Shown here one piece after another: positions 1 through 8,368 of a stretch of 64,000 nt of DNA. The DNA comes from an uncultured Nocardioides sp. (GTDB lineage Bacteria; Actinomycetota; Actinomycetes; Propionibacteriales; Nocardioidaceae). Each line of letters opens with the position of its first letter. Positions within the stretch are counted from its first letter, which is position 1. Under the pieces are notes generated by a model. The model was given only the letters and a program-made list of their open reading frames with translations. It was not told the origin of the DNA and searched no databases. The DNA lies in contig NZ_CANKYS010000012.1 in NCBI RefSeq assembly GCF_947488025.1, positions 1-64,000 of the forward strand, written 5' to 3'. The position numbers and the translations under genes are program-made.

Positions 1-83
1 TTCAACACGGCAGAACGCGACATGCGTCAACAATCCCGGCCATCCCCGCCGATCTTTGGGAGACACGCCCTAGGTGCGCGTTC

Positions 84-89
84 TAGGGT
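84..89 (+). promoter_or_regulatory. -10 element of leaderless promoter (TAGGGT)
   Basis: TAGGGT lies exactly 7 nt before the GTG at 97, with no Shine-Dalgarno sequence between. The same arrangement recurs before many genes here, so the transcript probably begins at the start codon. This also argues for the GTG start over the upstream in-frame ATG at 22. Confidence 0.6.
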
Positions 90-96
90 GGCGCGC

Positions 97-855
97 GTGA
101 GCGCCTTGTGGGACCTGCAGACCATCGCTGCCTCGGGCTTCGATCCGATGCTGCTCGGCATCGAGTGGATGGACCCCAACTGGCTGCTCGACCGCTTCGG
201 CACCGCGCTGTTCTGGATCAGCATGGTCATCGTCTTCGTCGAGTGCGGGCTGTTCTTCCCGATCCTCCCCGGCGACACGCTCCTGTTCGCCCTGGGCCTC
301 TTCATCGCCACGGGCCAGCTCGACCTGTTCCCGGGCCCGCCCATCGTCGAGCTGATGATCGCGATGGCCGCGCTGATGGTCGCCGCCTTCCTCGGCAACG
401 TGGTCGGCTACGAGATCGGGCGCAAGATCGGCCCGCCGCTCTACGAGCGCGACGGCCGCATCGTCAAGCGCAAGTACTTCGACCAGACCACCGCCTTCTT
501 CGACCGCCACGGCAACAAGGCGCTCGTCATCGGCCGGTTCGTGCCGTTCGTGCGGACCTACATCACCGTCGTGGCCGGCGTGACCCGGATGGAGCGGCAC
601 CGGTTCTTCCTGTGGAGCCTGGTCGGCGCCGTGCTGTGGGTGATGTCGATCTGCCTGCTCGGCTTCTTCCTCGGCGACGCGTTCCCCACCCTCGGCGAGA
701 GCATCGACAAGCTGATCATCGTGATCGTGGCGTTCTCGGTGATCCCGATCGTCGTCGAGTGGTGGCGCCACAAGCGCACCAACGCCCCCGGCGCCGAGGT
801 CGGCCCGCAGGACGGTGGGCCCGACCGCGACATCACGGGCCGCGACCTCGACTGA
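97..855 (+). CDS. DedA/SNARE-associated family membrane protein
   Basis: A 252-residue polytopic membrane protein of the DedA (SNARE-associated Golgi, PF09335) family. Members act in the cytoplasmic membrane, and some are known undecaprenyl-phosphate or phospholipid flippases. Visible family marks are FFPILPGD (about 53-60) after the first hydrophobic helix, GNVVGYEIGRKIG, and the GRFVPFVR motif (about 148-155) followed by an AGVTRM segment. The GTG at 97 is chosen because a TAGGGT box sits 7 nt upstream; the open frame extends back to 22 but those residues are charged and do not look like family sequence. It converges on pyrE, separated by a duplicated stem-loop. The substrate cannot be read from sequence. 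Confidence 0.9.
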   Translation: MSALWDLQTIAASGFDPMLLGIEWMDPNWLLDRFGTALFWISMVIVFVECGLFFPILPGDTLLFALGLFIATGQLDLFPGPPIVELMIAMAALMVAAFLGNVVGYEIGRKIGPPLYERDGRIVKRKYFDQTTAFFDRHGNKALVIGRFVPFVRTYITVVAGVTRMERHRFFLWSLVGAVLWVMSICLLGFFLGDAFPTLGESIDKLIIVIVAFSVIPIVVEWWRHKRTNAPGAEVGPQDGGPDRDITGRDLD

Positions 856-866
856 GCGACGTACGC

Positions 867-1008
867 CGCCGGGGCGGTGCGTGAGGCAGGTTCCGGCGGC
901 TCAGAACCTGCGTGGCTCACCCCCCGTCGTACGACCCCCGCCGGGGCGGTGCGTGAGGCAGGTTCCGGCGGCTCAGAACCTGCGTGGCTCACCCCCCGTC
1001 GTACGACC
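867..1008. repeat. Two tandem 70-bp stem-loop repeats
   Basis: A 70-bp unit at 867-936 recurs identically at 939-1008 (period 72 bp). Each unit folds: GTGAGGCAGGTTC (881-893 in the first copy) pairs with GAACCTGC..CTCAC (904-920), with a 4-nt GTGG bulge and a 10-nt loop. The pair fills the gap between the convergent DedA and pyrE stop codons, so it probably works as a bidirectional terminator. Duplication of a whole terminator unit is unusual. Confidence 0.85.
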
Positions 1009-1019
1009 TCCGCAACGGG

Positions 1020-1550
1020 TCAGCCGCGTACGGCGTCCAGCTCGGCGCGGGTCAGCACGGAGCGGACCTCGAGCCCGACGTCGGCCAGCGGGTCCTCACC
1101 CTCGGGCGAGCGGTCGATCGCGCACACCACGACCTCCACGACGGCCCCGAGCTCGCGCAGGGCCCGGGTCGCGTCGCGGACCGCGCCGCCCGTGGTGATG
1201 ACGTCCTCGATGATCGTGACCCGGCGACCGGCGACGTCGGGGCCCTCGGCGAGCTTGGCGGTGCCGTACTCCTTGGCCTGCTTGCGCACGAAGAGCGCCG
1301 GCAGACCGGTCCGCGCCGACACCATGGTCGCGATCGGGATGCCGCCGAGCTCGAGCCCGCCGAGGAGCTCGGTGCCCTCGGGGAGCAGGTCGACCATCTG
1401 CGCGGCCACGCGGTCGAGCAGGGCCGGCTGCGCCTCGAAGAGGTACTTGTCGAAGTAGGTGTCGGCCACCTGCCCCGAGCGGAGGGTGAACTCCCCCGTG
1501 AGGCGGCAGGTCGCGTCGATGTCGGCGGCGAGGGTCGCGTCGGTGGTCAC
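1020..1550 (-). CDS. pyrE: Orotate phosphoribosyltransferase
   Basis: Converts orotate and PRPP to orotidine 5'-monophosphate, the fifth step of de novo pyrimidine synthesis, in the cytoplasm. The 176-residue length is usual for the short bacterial form. The PRPP-binding loop VTIIEDVITTGGAV, the substrate region GGLELGGIPIA and the VRKQAKEYGT catalytic-loop region are all present. GTG at 1550 is preferred because TAGGGT (1558-1563) lies 7 nt upstream; the frame stays open much further but runs antisense through the aminotransferase. It is divergent from that aminotransferase, with only 54 bp between the two starts, and convergent with the DedA gene. Confidence 0.95.
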   Translation of the reverse strand: MTTDATLAADIDATCRLTGEFTLRSGQVADTYFDKYLFEAQPALLDRVAAQMVDLLPEGTELLGGLELGGIPIATMVSARTGLPALFVRKQAKEYGTAKLAEGPDVAGRRVTIIEDVITTGGAVRDATRALRELGAVVEVVVCAIDRSPEGEDPLADVGLEVRSVLTRAELDAVRG

Positions 1551-1557
1551 GGCACCG

Positions 1558-1563
1558 ACCCTA
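1558..1563 (-). promoter_or_regulatory. -10 element of pyrE leaderless promoter
   Basis: Read on the minus strand this is TAGGGT, 7 nt before the pyrE GTG at 1550. It sits back to back with the aminotransferase promoter at 1593-1598. Confidence 0.6.
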
Positions 1564-1592
1564 GTGGGACGCCGCCGGCCGGGCCCTCTGGG

Positions 1593-1598
1593 TAGCGT
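1593..1598 (+). promoter_or_regulatory. -10 element of aminotransferase leaderless promoter
   Basis: TAGCGT lies 6 nt before the GTG at 1605, with no ribosome-binding site between. It forms a compact divergent promoter pair with pyrE. Confidence 0.55.
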
Positions 1599-1604
1599 GG
1601 GCGG

Positions 1605-2816
1605 GTGCCCACCGCGAAGCCCCTCGATCTCTCCCTGGCCGCCCGGCTCGCCCACATCCCGCCGACCGTCTTCAGCGAGATGTCGGCGCTCGCGATCCGG
1701 ACCGGCGCCCTCAACCTCGGCCAGGGGTTCCCCGACGTCGACGGTCCGGCCTCGGTGGTCGCCGCGGCGGAGGCGGCGCTGGAGTCCGGTGCCAACCAGT
1801 ACGCCCCCGGCATCGGCGTACCCGCCCTCCGGGCCGCCATCTCGCGGCACCAGCAGCGCCACTACGGCCTCGAGCCCGATCCGGACCGCGAGGTCGTCGT
1901 GACGACCGGGTGCACCGAGGCCATCGCCGCCGCGCTGCTCGCGCTCGTCGACCCGGGCGACGAGGTCGTCGTGCTCGAGCCCTACTACGACTCCTACGTC
2001 GCGATGCTCGACATGTGCGGCGCCCGCCGGCGGCCGGTGACGCTGCGCGCGCCCGCCGGCTCGAGGACAACACCGCGGCCCGACCTCGACGAGCTGCGTG
2101 CCGCGGTCACCGGCGACACCCGGCTGATCCTGCTCAACACGCCGCACAACCCCACCGGCACCGTGCTCACGCGCGAGGAGCTGCAGGTCGTCGCCGACCT
2201 CGCGATCGAGCACGACGTGATCGTGGTGACCGACGAGGTCTACGAGCACCTGGTCTTCGACGACGCGCGCTCCGCCGAGGGACACGTGCCGATCGCGACC
2301 CTGCCGGGCATGTGGGAGCGCACGCTCACGCTCTCGAGCGCCGGCAAGTCCTACAGCTTCACCGGCTGGAAGGTCGGCTGGGCCACCGGGCCCGAGCCCC
2401 TCGTGCAGGCCGTCCTCGCCGCCAAGCAGTGGCTCACCTTCACGTCCGGCTCCCCGCTCCAGCCCGCGGTCGCGCACGCGCTCGACCACGAGCCCGACTG
2501 GCCACGCGCGCTCGCGCGCGACCTGCAGGGACGCCGCGACCTGCTCTGCGACGGGCTCGCCGCCGCCGGCCTGGTGCCGCGGGTCCCGGAGGGCACCTAC
2601 TTCGCCACCACCGACGTCAGCCACCTCGGCTGGCCGGACGGCCGCGCGTTCTGCCTGGCGCTGCCCGAGCTGGCCGGCGTGGTCGCCATCCCCACACAGG
2701 GGTTCTACGACGACCGCGAGGCGGGCCGACAGCTCGTGCGATGGGCGTTCTGCAAGGAGCCCGACGTGATCAGCGAGGGCGTACGACGCCTCGCCGCCGC
2801 CGACCTGTCGCGCTGA
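1605..2816 (+). CDS. PLP-dependent class I/II aminotransferase
   Basis: A 403-residue fold-type I aminotransferase transferring an amino group between an amino acid and a 2-oxo acid, with pyridoxal phosphate. The PLP Schiff-base lysine is Lys248 in SSAGKSYSFTGWKVGW. LNTPHNPTGTV (PLP phosphate and Asn contacts) and VTDEVYEHLVFD (Asp and Tyr contacts) precede it, and a C-terminal Arg in LVRWAFCK would bind substrate carboxylate. The N-terminal LGQGFPDVDGP resembles the kynurenine aminotransferase / N-succinyldiaminopimelate aminotransferase (DapC-like) branch. Substrate is not decidable from sequence. The GTG start follows TAGCGT by 6 nt. Its neighbour pyrE gives no pathway clue. Confidence 0.9.
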   Translation: MPTAKPLDLSLAARLAHIPPTVFSEMSALAIRTGALNLGQGFPDVDGPASVVAAAEAALESGANQYAPGIGVPALRAAISRHQQRHYGLEPDPDREVVVTTGCTEAIAAALLALVDPGDEVVVLEPYYDSYVAMLDMCGARRRPVTLRAPAGSRTTPRPDLDELRAAVTGDTRLILLNTPHNPTGTVLTREELQVVADLAIEHDVIVVTDEVYEHLVFDDARSAEGHVPIATLPGMWERTLTLSSAGKSYSFTGWKVGWATGPEPLVQAVLAAKQWLTFTSGSPLQPAVAHALDHEPDWPRALARDLQGRRDLLCDGLAAAGLVPRVPEGTYFATTDVSHLGWPDGRAFCLALPELAGVVAIPTQGFYDDREAGRQLVRWAFCKEPDVISEGVRRLAAADLSR

Positions 2817-2835
2817 CCGACCGCCGGGGCTGGGC

Positions 2836-3666
2836 TCAGCGGCCGGGGTAGTCCCGCGGCGGATGCTCGGAGCCGTCCTCGTCGCCGGTGGGCCGCGGCT
2901 GGCCGTAGGGGTTGTCCTGGCTCCCCGGGCCGTAGGCGTCACCCTGGCCGTAGGGCGTGCTGCTCGGCGGCGGCGGGTACTGCGGCGAGGACTGCTGGCC
3001 GGGCTGCTGGCCGGACTGGCCGTAGGCGTTGCCGTACGGGTCGCTCGGCTGGGCGCCGTACTGACTGCCGCTGTCGCCGCCGTACTGGCCGCCGTAGGCG
3101 GGGTAACCGCCCGCGCCACCGGACGGGACGCCCTTGAACCACTCACCCGCACCGCCCACGAAGAGCAGCACGATGACGGCGATCGCGGCGATGAGCGTGA
3201 CGGCCGAGACGCCGCTGGTGACGCCGAGCAGCGAGAACAGCGCGACGACCGCGCTGGAGATGACGAGCAGGATCCGGGAGACGTTGGAGCGTCGCATCAC
3301 GAGGACGGCGAGCACGATCGCGACGATCGCCCACACGACGAGGCCGAGGACGACGGCGAGGATCACCCCCACGGCGGCGTCGGCGTCGATGTTGGCGTCC
3401 TGGAACTCGGGGACGCGCTCGATCTCGGTGATCACCTGGTCGCGGGCGACGAGCAGGGCGAGGCCGGTGAGGCCGAACAGCACGGCGGTGAGGGCGGAGA
3501 AGACGATGGTGATCCAGGCGGCCGCGGTCACCGTGCCGGGGCGCCGGTCGCCTGCCGGCTGCTGGCCGTAGGACGGCTGCTGGCCGTAGGGGTAGGGCTG
3601 TCCACCCGGCTGCTGACCGTAGGGGTCCTGGCCGTAGGGCTGGTGCGTCGGTCCGGGATCACTCAT
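2836..3666 (-). CDS. Gly/Gln/Tyr/Pro-rich four-helix membrane protein
   Basis: A 276-residue protein of unknown function. The first about 45 residues are low complexity, built of YGQQP/YGQDP units. About four hydrophobic helices follow, roughly residues 47-200: one from AWITIVFSALTAVLFG, one from GVILAVVLGLVVWAIVA, and a pair ending GGAGEWF. The C-terminal 75 residues are again G/Y/Q/P-rich and end with acidic and basic residues. Such tails are common in actinobacterial envelope proteins and may be disordered and cytoplasmic. The ATG at 3666 is unambiguous. The next gene upstream (3702-4886) has the same plan and strand 35 bp away, so the two may be co-transcribed. Confidence 0.8.
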   Translation of the reverse strand: MSDPGPTHQPYGQDPYGQQPGGQPYPYGQQPSYGQQPAGDRRPGTVTAAAWITIVFSALTAVLFGLTGLALLVARDQVITEIERVPEFQDANIDADAAVGVILAVVLGLVVWAIVAIVLAVLVMRRSNVSRILLVISSAVVALFSLLGVTSGVSAVTLIAAIAVIVLLFVGGAGEWFKGVPSGGAGGYPAYGGQYGGDSGSQYGAQPSDPYGNAYGQSGQQPGQQSSPQYPPPPSSTPYGQGDAYGPGSQDNPYGQPRPTGDEDGSEHPPRDYPGR

Positions 3667-3701
3667 GCGTCTATCTCACCACGTCGGCGGTTGGCGACGC
3701 G

Positions 3702-4886
3702 TCAGCGCGGGTCGAGCTGGAACCAGCGGCGTACGTCGCCGCGCCGCAGGCAGACGACGGTCGCCAGGGCGGCCGCGGCCGGGATCAGGACGAGCGGGGT
3801 GTTGAGGACCAGGGCGAAGCAGGCGCCGGCGCTGAAGGCGGCGCTCACCATCAGGCCGCGGCGCGCCCACTCGCGACGCGCCATCGCGAAGCCGGCGAGC
3901 ACCAGCGCGACCAGGCACCAGACGACGAAGGCCCCCGCGAGCGCGAACACGGTCGTGCGCACCTGCTCCAGGCTCAGCCCGTCGTCGAGCATCTCCGGCT
4001 GCTGCTGCTCCAGGACGCTCTGCAGGAAGTCGGGCGAGAAGCCCGCGATCGCGAGCCACAGGAGCGACAGCGTGAGGAGCCCTCCGGCCGTGACGACGGT
4101 GATGACGAACGCCGCCACCATCGCGCCGGGCCGTGCGTTGAGGAGCTGGCGACGCTGCCAGTCCGTCGCGGGAGGGGCGTACGACGCCGGCTGCTGGGAC
4201 GGGGGCTGCGGCTGCTGGAGGGGCTGGCCGTACGGCGACTCGGCGGGGCGGTCGACCGGGTGCGGCGCGTGCGGGCCGGGCTCGCCGAAGGGCCTGCTGG
4301 CCGGCGGCGGGGTGTCGGCCCCACCGGCGTCGGCGGGCGGACGCGCCCACGGGTCGGCGGGTCCGGAGGCACCGGGGGCGTCCCACGGCGTGCGACCCGA
4401 CGCATCGCGGTCGGCGCGCCCGGAGTCCTTCGCGGGTGCCGGGTCGGGCGGCGTCCAACGGCCGGTGGCGAACCACTCGCGCGCGGGCTGCATCCACAGC
4501 ATCGCCGCTCCTGCGGCCACGAACGAGCCCGCCAGCCCGCCGGCCGGGATGCCGGTGAGGAACACGACGACCGCGAACAGGGTGAGGGCCAGGCGCGAGG
4601 AGCGGTCGGGCTTGCGGACGTACCACCCGAGGATCGCGGTGGCGCAGGCCGCGGCCGCCGCGACCATGCACGAGATTCGCAGGAGGTCGGTGGTGCTCGA
4701 GACGGTCAGGCCGAGGGAGGAGAACGGCGCGCCGGCGAGGACGTCGCGGATGGCCTCCTGCGTCTCGAGCGAGCGGAGCGAGGTGACCCGCTCCCACGCG
4801 GTGAGGAGCACCACCACCGAGGAGAACATGACGATGCCCGAGGCCAGGCTGACCTGGGGCGGGCGGTTCTTGGTGGGCTGGCTCAC
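3702..4886 (-). CDS. Membrane protein with Pro-rich central linker
   Basis: A 394-residue protein of unknown function. Three hydrophobic helices lie in roughly the first 135 residues (from SGIVMFSSVVVLLTAW, ISCMVAAAAACATAILGWYV and LFAVVVFLTGIPAGGLAG). About 95 residues of Pro/Ala/Asp/Gly-rich linker follow, ending in PYGQPLQQPQPPSQQP. Three or four more helices lie near the C-terminus, and the end is basic (CLRRGDVRRWFQLDPR). The linker resembles the tails of the 2836-3666 product, suggesting related or cooperating proteins. GTG at 4886 is chosen because the residues before it are antisense to the neighbouring intergenic region. It is divergent from the ABC exporter genes. Confidence 0.75.
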   Translation of the reverse strand: MSQPTKNRPPQVSLASGIVMFSSVVVLLTAWERVTSLRSLETQEAIRDVLAGAPFSSLGLTVSSTTDLLRISCMVAAAAACATAILGWYVRKPDRSSRLALTLFAVVVFLTGIPAGGLAGSFVAAGAAMLWMQPAREWFATGRWTPPDPAPAKDSGRADRDASGRTPWDAPGASGPADPWARPPADAGGADTPPPASRPFGEPGPHAPHPVDRPAESPYGQPLQQPQPPSQQPASYAPPATDWQRRQLLNARPGAMVAAFVITVVTAGGLLTLSLLWLAIAGFSPDFLQSVLEQQQPEMLDDGLSLEQVRTTVFALAGAFVVWCLVALVLAGFAMARREWARRGLMVSAAFSAGACFALVLNTPLVLIPAAAALATVVCLRRGDVRRWFQLDPR

Positions 4887-5042
4887 CCGTCCAGTGTCCC
4901 AAGTCCGGCCCAACTCTCCCCATCCGCGGCCCGACCCGGTGCTCCTTGCCCTCCGTGCGGGATTTCTCAGGGTCGTCCTCAGGGACCGGAGGGGTGCCGT
5001 CCCCGATGCGCGGAGGGGCCCCGCGCGGCGAGGGTTGGACCC

Positions 5043-5948
5043 ATGATCAGCGTCGAGCACCTCACCAAGCAGTACGGCCCGTTCACGGCCGTCGACAGCG
5101 TCTCCTTCACGGCCGCGACCGGTCGCGTGACCGGCTTCCTCGGTCCCAACGGCGCCGGCAAGTCCACGACCATGCGCATGATGGTCGGGCTCACCCGGCC
5201 CAGCGCCGGGCAGGTCACGATCGCCGGCCGCGACTACCACGAGCTGGTCAACCCCGGCCTCGAGGTCGGCGTCCTGCTGGACGCCTCCGCCCAGCACGCC
5301 GGACGCACCGGTCGCGAGATCCTCGCGATCGCCGCGCAGACGATGGGCCTCCCGAGGTCGAGCGTCGCCGCGACCCTGGCCCGCGTCGGCCTCACCGAGT
5401 CCGAGGCCGAGCGTCGGGTCCGCAACTACTCCCTCGGCATGCGCCAGCGCCTCGGCATCGCGACCGCCCTCATCGGCGACCCGCAGGTGCTGGTCCTCGA
5501 CGAGCCCGCCAACGGCCTCGACCCGGCCGGCATCCGCTGGATGCGCGACCTGCTCCGCGGCTTCGCCGACCAGGGCGGCACCGTGCTGCTGTCCTCGCAC
5601 CTGCTCCACGAGATCGAGGTCATCGCCGACGACCTCGTCGTCATCGGCCAGGGCCGCATCGTGGCGCAGGGCAGCAAGGCCGAGCTGCTCGCCGCGGCCG
5701 GCACCCTCGTTCGCACCGCCGACCCCGCCCAGCAGGACCACCTCGCCCGTGCCCTGCACGAGGCGTCGGTCGTCACCAACCCGATCGACGGTGGCCTGCG
5801 CGCCGACGCCGATCCCGAGCTCGTGGGAGCGGCGGCACACCGTGCCGGCGTCGTCCTGCGCGAGCTGCGCGCCGCCGACGGCGCCGGCCTGGAGGAGATG
5901 TTCCTCGAGCTCACCGCCGAGACCGCTCGCGAAGGAGCAGCAGCATGA
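5043..5948 (+). CDS. ABC transporter ATP-binding protein (exporter type)
   Basis: A 301-residue ATPase subunit that would drive export by the adjacent ABC-2 permease. Walker A GPNGAGKST (about residues 37-45), signature YSLGMRQRLGIA, Walker B VLVLDEPANGLDPAG and H-loop LLSSHLLHE are intact. The C-terminal about 90 residues are a regulatory extension of the drug/antibiotic (NatA/DrrA-like) subgroup, ending in LRELRAADGAGLEEMFLELT. The stop overlaps the permease start by 4 nt (ATGA), so translation is coupled. Substrate is unknown; lipids, lantibiotics or drugs are the usual cargo of this subgroup. Confidence 0.92.
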   Translation: MISVEHLTKQYGPFTAVDSVSFTAATGRVTGFLGPNGAGKSTTMRMMVGLTRPSAGQVTIAGRDYHELVNPGLEVGVLLDASAQHAGRTGREILAIAAQTMGLPRSSVAATLARVGLTESEAERRVRNYSLGMRQRLGIATALIGDPQVLVLDEPANGLDPAGIRWMRDLLRGFADQGGTVLLSSHLLHEIEVIADDLVVIGQGRIVAQGSKAELLAAAGTLVRTADPAQQDHLARALHEASVVTNPIDGGLRADADPELVGAAAHRAGVVLRELRAADGAGLEEMFLELTAETAREGAAA

Positions 5949-6781
5949 CCACCCAGATCCAGCCCGCGACCCGCACTCCCGCGGTCGCCACCCCGCCCAC
6001 GCCCGCGGCACCCGCCGCGCGCCGCGTCGTACGACCCATCCCGATGACGCGCCTGGTGGGCGTCGAGCTGCGCAAGATGTTCGACACCCGTGCGGGCTTC
6101 TGGCTGATGGCCAGCGTCGGCATCGTCTCGGTGCTCGCCACCGCCGCCGTGATCATCTGGGCGCCGGACTCCGCGATCGACCAGGAGACGTTCTCCAGCG
6201 CCATCGGCTTCCCGTTGTCGGTGATCCTGCCCATCATCGGGCTGCTGTCGGTCACCAGCGAGTACAGCCAGCGGACCGGCCTCACGACCTACACGCTCGT
6301 CCCTTGGCGGGGCCGGGTGATCACGGCCAAGATGCTCGTCACGCTCACCATCGGTGTCGCCTCGATGTTCCTCGCGCTGGCCGTGGGTGCGGTCGGCAAC
6401 CTCGTCGGCTCGGCGATCACCGGTCTCGACCCGGTCTGGAACGTCACGCTCGCCGAGTTCGGGCAGATCGTGCTGGCGAACGTCCTCGGGATGCTCATCG
6501 GCTTCACCCTCGGGGTCCTGATGCGCAGCTCGGCCGCCGCGATCGTGGGCTACTTCGTCTACTCGCTCGTCCTGCCCGCCGCTCTCGGAGCACTGGCCGC
6601 GTTCCAGGAGTGGTTCCGCGACCTGCAGCCGTGGGTCGACGTCAACTTCGCCATCACCCGGCTCTTCGACCAGTCGATGACCACCGAGTACTGGCAGCAG
6701 CTCGGCGTCACCACCCTCGTGTGGCTCTGGATCCCGCTGGCCATCGGCCTGCGCGCGATCCTGCGTGCCGAGGTGAAGTAG
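5945..6781 (+). CDS. ABC-2 type transporter permease
   Basis: The 278-residue membrane partner of the preceding ATPase. After a Pro/Ala/Thr-rich cytoplasmic N-terminus of about 30 residues and the coupling-helix-like stretch LVGVELRKMFDTRAG, about six hydrophobic helices follow, including FWLMASVGIVSVLATAAVII, SVILPIIGLLSVTSEY and a final LVWLWIPLAIGLRAIL. The motif LLSVTSEYSQRT is typical of ABC-2 permeases. It starts within the ATPase stop codon and is followed 24 bp later by a strong stem-loop terminator, so the operon is just these two genes. Confidence 0.9.
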   Translation: MTTQIQPATRTPAVATPPTPAAPAARRVVRPIPMTRLVGVELRKMFDTRAGFWLMASVGIVSVLATAAVIIWAPDSAIDQETFSSAIGFPLSVILPIIGLLSVTSEYSQRTGLTTYTLVPWRGRVITAKMLVTLTIGVASMFLALAVGAVGNLVGSAITGLDPVWNVTLAEFGQIVLANVLGMLIGFTLGVLMRSSAAAIVGYFVYSLVLPAALGALAAFQEWFRDLQPWVDVNFAITRLFDQSMTTEYWQQLGVTTLVWLWIPLAIGLRAILRAEVK

Positions 6782-6804
6782 ATCCCCTCTACTCACCTCG
6801 TGCC

Positions 6805-6844
6805 CATCAGCGGCTGCCGGTCGGGGGACCGGCGGCCGCTGATG
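6805..6844 (+). terminator. Rho-independent-like terminator of the ABC exporter operon
   Basis: Arms of 18 nt (6805-6822 and 6827-6844) pair with one G-U position around a GGGG loop. GTTTCTCT follows, giving a short T-rich tail. It lies 24 bp after the permease stop. Confidence 0.85.
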
Positions 6845-6853
6845 TTTCTCTGA

Positions 6854-6859
6854 CAGGGT
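6854..6859 (+). promoter_or_regulatory. -10 element of leaderless promoter (CAGGGT)
   Basis: CAGGGT is 6 nt before the ATG at 6866 and follows directly on the preceding terminator. It is a slightly degenerate copy of the TAGGGT boxes seen elsewhere in the window. Confidence 0.45.
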
Positions 6860-6865
6860 GACGGC

Positions 6866-7408
6866 ATGCATCCCGACGCCTGGCTGGTCGTGATCGACCC
6901 GCAGCGGATCTTCGCCTCCCCGGACAGCGCGTGGGGCTCGCCGATGTTCCCCGACATCGTGGAGCCCGTACGACGACTCGCGTCCGCCGCGGGCCAGCGC
7001 ACCGTGGTCACGCGCTGGGTGCCCGACCGTGACGCGCATGGCAGCTGGCGGGCCTACCTCGACGCCTGGCCGTTCGCCGACGTGCCCCACGACGACCCGC
7101 TGCTCGACCTCGTGCCCGAGGCTCAGGGGCTGGCGGACACGGTGGTCTCGCTCCCGACCTTCGGCAAGTGGGGGCCCGAGCTGGCGGCGGTCACCGGGCC
7201 GCTCCCCCACCTGGTGCTCGCCGGGGTGAGCACCGACTGCTGCGTCGTGTCGACGGCGCTGGCGGCCGCCGACGCCGGAGCGACCATCACGGTCGTCACC
7301 GACGCGTGTGCCGGCTCGACGCCCGAGAACCACGAGGCAGCGATGAAGGTCATGTCGCTCTACCCGCCGCAGATCACGCTGGCCACGACGGAAGACGTGC
7401 TCCGTTGA
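6866..7408 (+). CDS. Isochorismatase-fold cysteine hydrolase
   Basis: A 180-residue cysteine hydrolase (isochorismatase/nicotinamidase superfamily). The catalytic triad can be placed: Asp in LVVIDPQRIF near residue 10, Lys in LPTFGKWGPEL, and nucleophilic Cys in GVSTDCCVVSTALAAADAG, where the family signature is G-(V/I)-x-(T/S)-xx-C-V. Substrates in the family include nicotinamide, isochorismate, ureidoacrylate and N-carbamoyl compounds; nothing here picks one. Its stop overlaps the TTG start of a PfkB kinase (TTGA), implying a coupled two-gene operon, perhaps nucleoside or cofactor salvage. Confidence 0.85.
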   Translation: MHPDAWLVVIDPQRIFASPDSAWGSPMFPDIVEPVRRLASAAGQRTVVTRWVPDRDAHGSWRAYLDAWPFADVPHDDPLLDLVPEAQGLADTVVSLPTFGKWGPELAAVTGPLPHLVLAGVSTDCCVVSTALAAADAGATITVVTDACAGSTPENHEAAMKVMSLYPPQITLATTEDVLR

Positions 7409-8343
7409 GCCGGGTGATCCACACCGGCCAGGCCCTCGTCGACGTGGTCGTCGAGGTCCCCGACCTGCCGGACCGCGGACAGAACGTGATGGCCGCCTCC
7501 GCCACCGACTACGCGGGCGGGACGGTCACGGTGCTGCTGGCAGCGGCCCGGTTCGGCGCGGAGTGCGTGCAGGCCGGCGCCATCGGCACCGGGCCCCACG
7601 GCGACCTGATCCGCGCAGCACTCAGCGCCGCCGGGATCGGGGTGTCGGCCCCGCCTGTCGAGGACCTCGACACCGGCATCTGCGTGGTGATGGTCGAGCC
7701 GAGCGCCGAACGGACGTTCGTCACGACGCTGGGCGCCGAGCGCCGGATCAGCGTCGAGTCGCTCGGCACCTCCGCGCCCGGCCCGGGCGACCTCGTGTGC
7801 GTCACCGGCTTCTCCCTCGCCCTCGACAGCACCCGCGACCCGCTGCTCGCGTGGCTGCCGACGCTGCACCCCGACGTGGTCGTGGTGCTCGACCCGGGGG
7901 CGGCGTTCGCCGGCCTCGACGAGGCCGTGCGTGCCGCGATGCTCGAGGTGACCGACGTCTGGTCGAGCAACGCCGAGGAGGCCGAGGACCTCCTGCGGGT
8001 CGTCGGCCAGGACGCGCCCCGCGATCTCGCCGCCCTCACCGCTGCGATCGCTCCCCTGCTGCGCGGCGACGCGGTCGCGATCGTCCGCGACGGGCCGGAG
8101 GGCTGCGCCGTCCACGTCGCCGGGGAGACGACGTACGTCCCGGGGTTCCCGCAGACGCCCGTCGACACCAACGGCGCCGGCGACACCCACACCGGCGCGC
8201 TGCTGGCGGAGGTGGCCGCCGGTACGCCGTGGGACGAGGGCTGCCGACGCGCCAACGCGGCTGCCGCCATCAAGGTCACCCGCCGCGGGCCGGAGTCCGC
8301 CCCGACCGCGGCGGAGGTCGACGCCTTCCTGGCCGGCCGCTGA
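7405..8343 (+). CDS. PfkB family carbohydrate/nucleoside kinase
   Basis: A ribokinase-like kinase of 312 residues if it starts at TTG 7405, or 309 if at GTG 7414. The N-terminal GQALVDVVVEVPDLPDRGQN carries the sugar-contact Asp, DYAGGTVTVLLAAARFG is the first PfkB signature region, and PVDTNGAGDTHTGALLAE holds the anion hole and catalytic Asp of signature 2. It would phosphorylate a sugar or nucleoside hydroxyl with ATP. TTG is preferred because it overlaps the hydrolase stop, giving translational coupling. The gene ends just before a pair of hairpin repeats shared with the convergent YihY gene. Confidence 0.87.
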   Translation: MSRVIHTGQALVDVVVEVPDLPDRGQNVMAASATDYAGGTVTVLLAAARFGAECVQAGAIGTGPHGDLIRAALSAAGIGVSAPPVEDLDTGICVVMVEPSAERTFVTTLGAERRISVESLGTSAPGPGDLVCVTGFSLALDSTRDPLLAWLPTLHPDVVVVLDPGAAFAGLDEAVRAAMLEVTDVWSSNAEEAEDLLRVVGQDAPRDLAALTAAIAPLLRGDAVAIVRDGPEGCAVHVAGETTYVPGFPQTPVDTNGAGDTHTGALLAEVAAGTPWDEGCRRANAAAAIKVTRRGPESAPTAAEVDAFLAGR

Positions 8344-8368
8344 GCCTAGGAGTCGCACTCGGCCCGCC

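Noticed and set aside
867..1008. CRISPR-like direct repeats
   Set aside because: There are only two units, they are adjacent with a 2-bp gap, and there are no spacers or cas genes.
2863..5046. 727-residue plus-strand frame across two membrane-protein genes
   Set aside because: It is antisense to two genes with clear membrane helices and its own sequence is low complexity without helices or motifs.
4946..5942. Alternative plus-strand frame opening at 4946 through the ABC ATPase gene
   Set aside because: Only its last part, from ATG 5945, is the permease. The earlier part is an Arg-rich off-frame reading of the ATPase gene.
3702..6011. 769-residue minus-strand frame extending upstream of the 394-residue membrane protein
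   Set aside because: The first 375 residues are the reverse of the ABC ATPase gene. The real start is the GTG at 4886.
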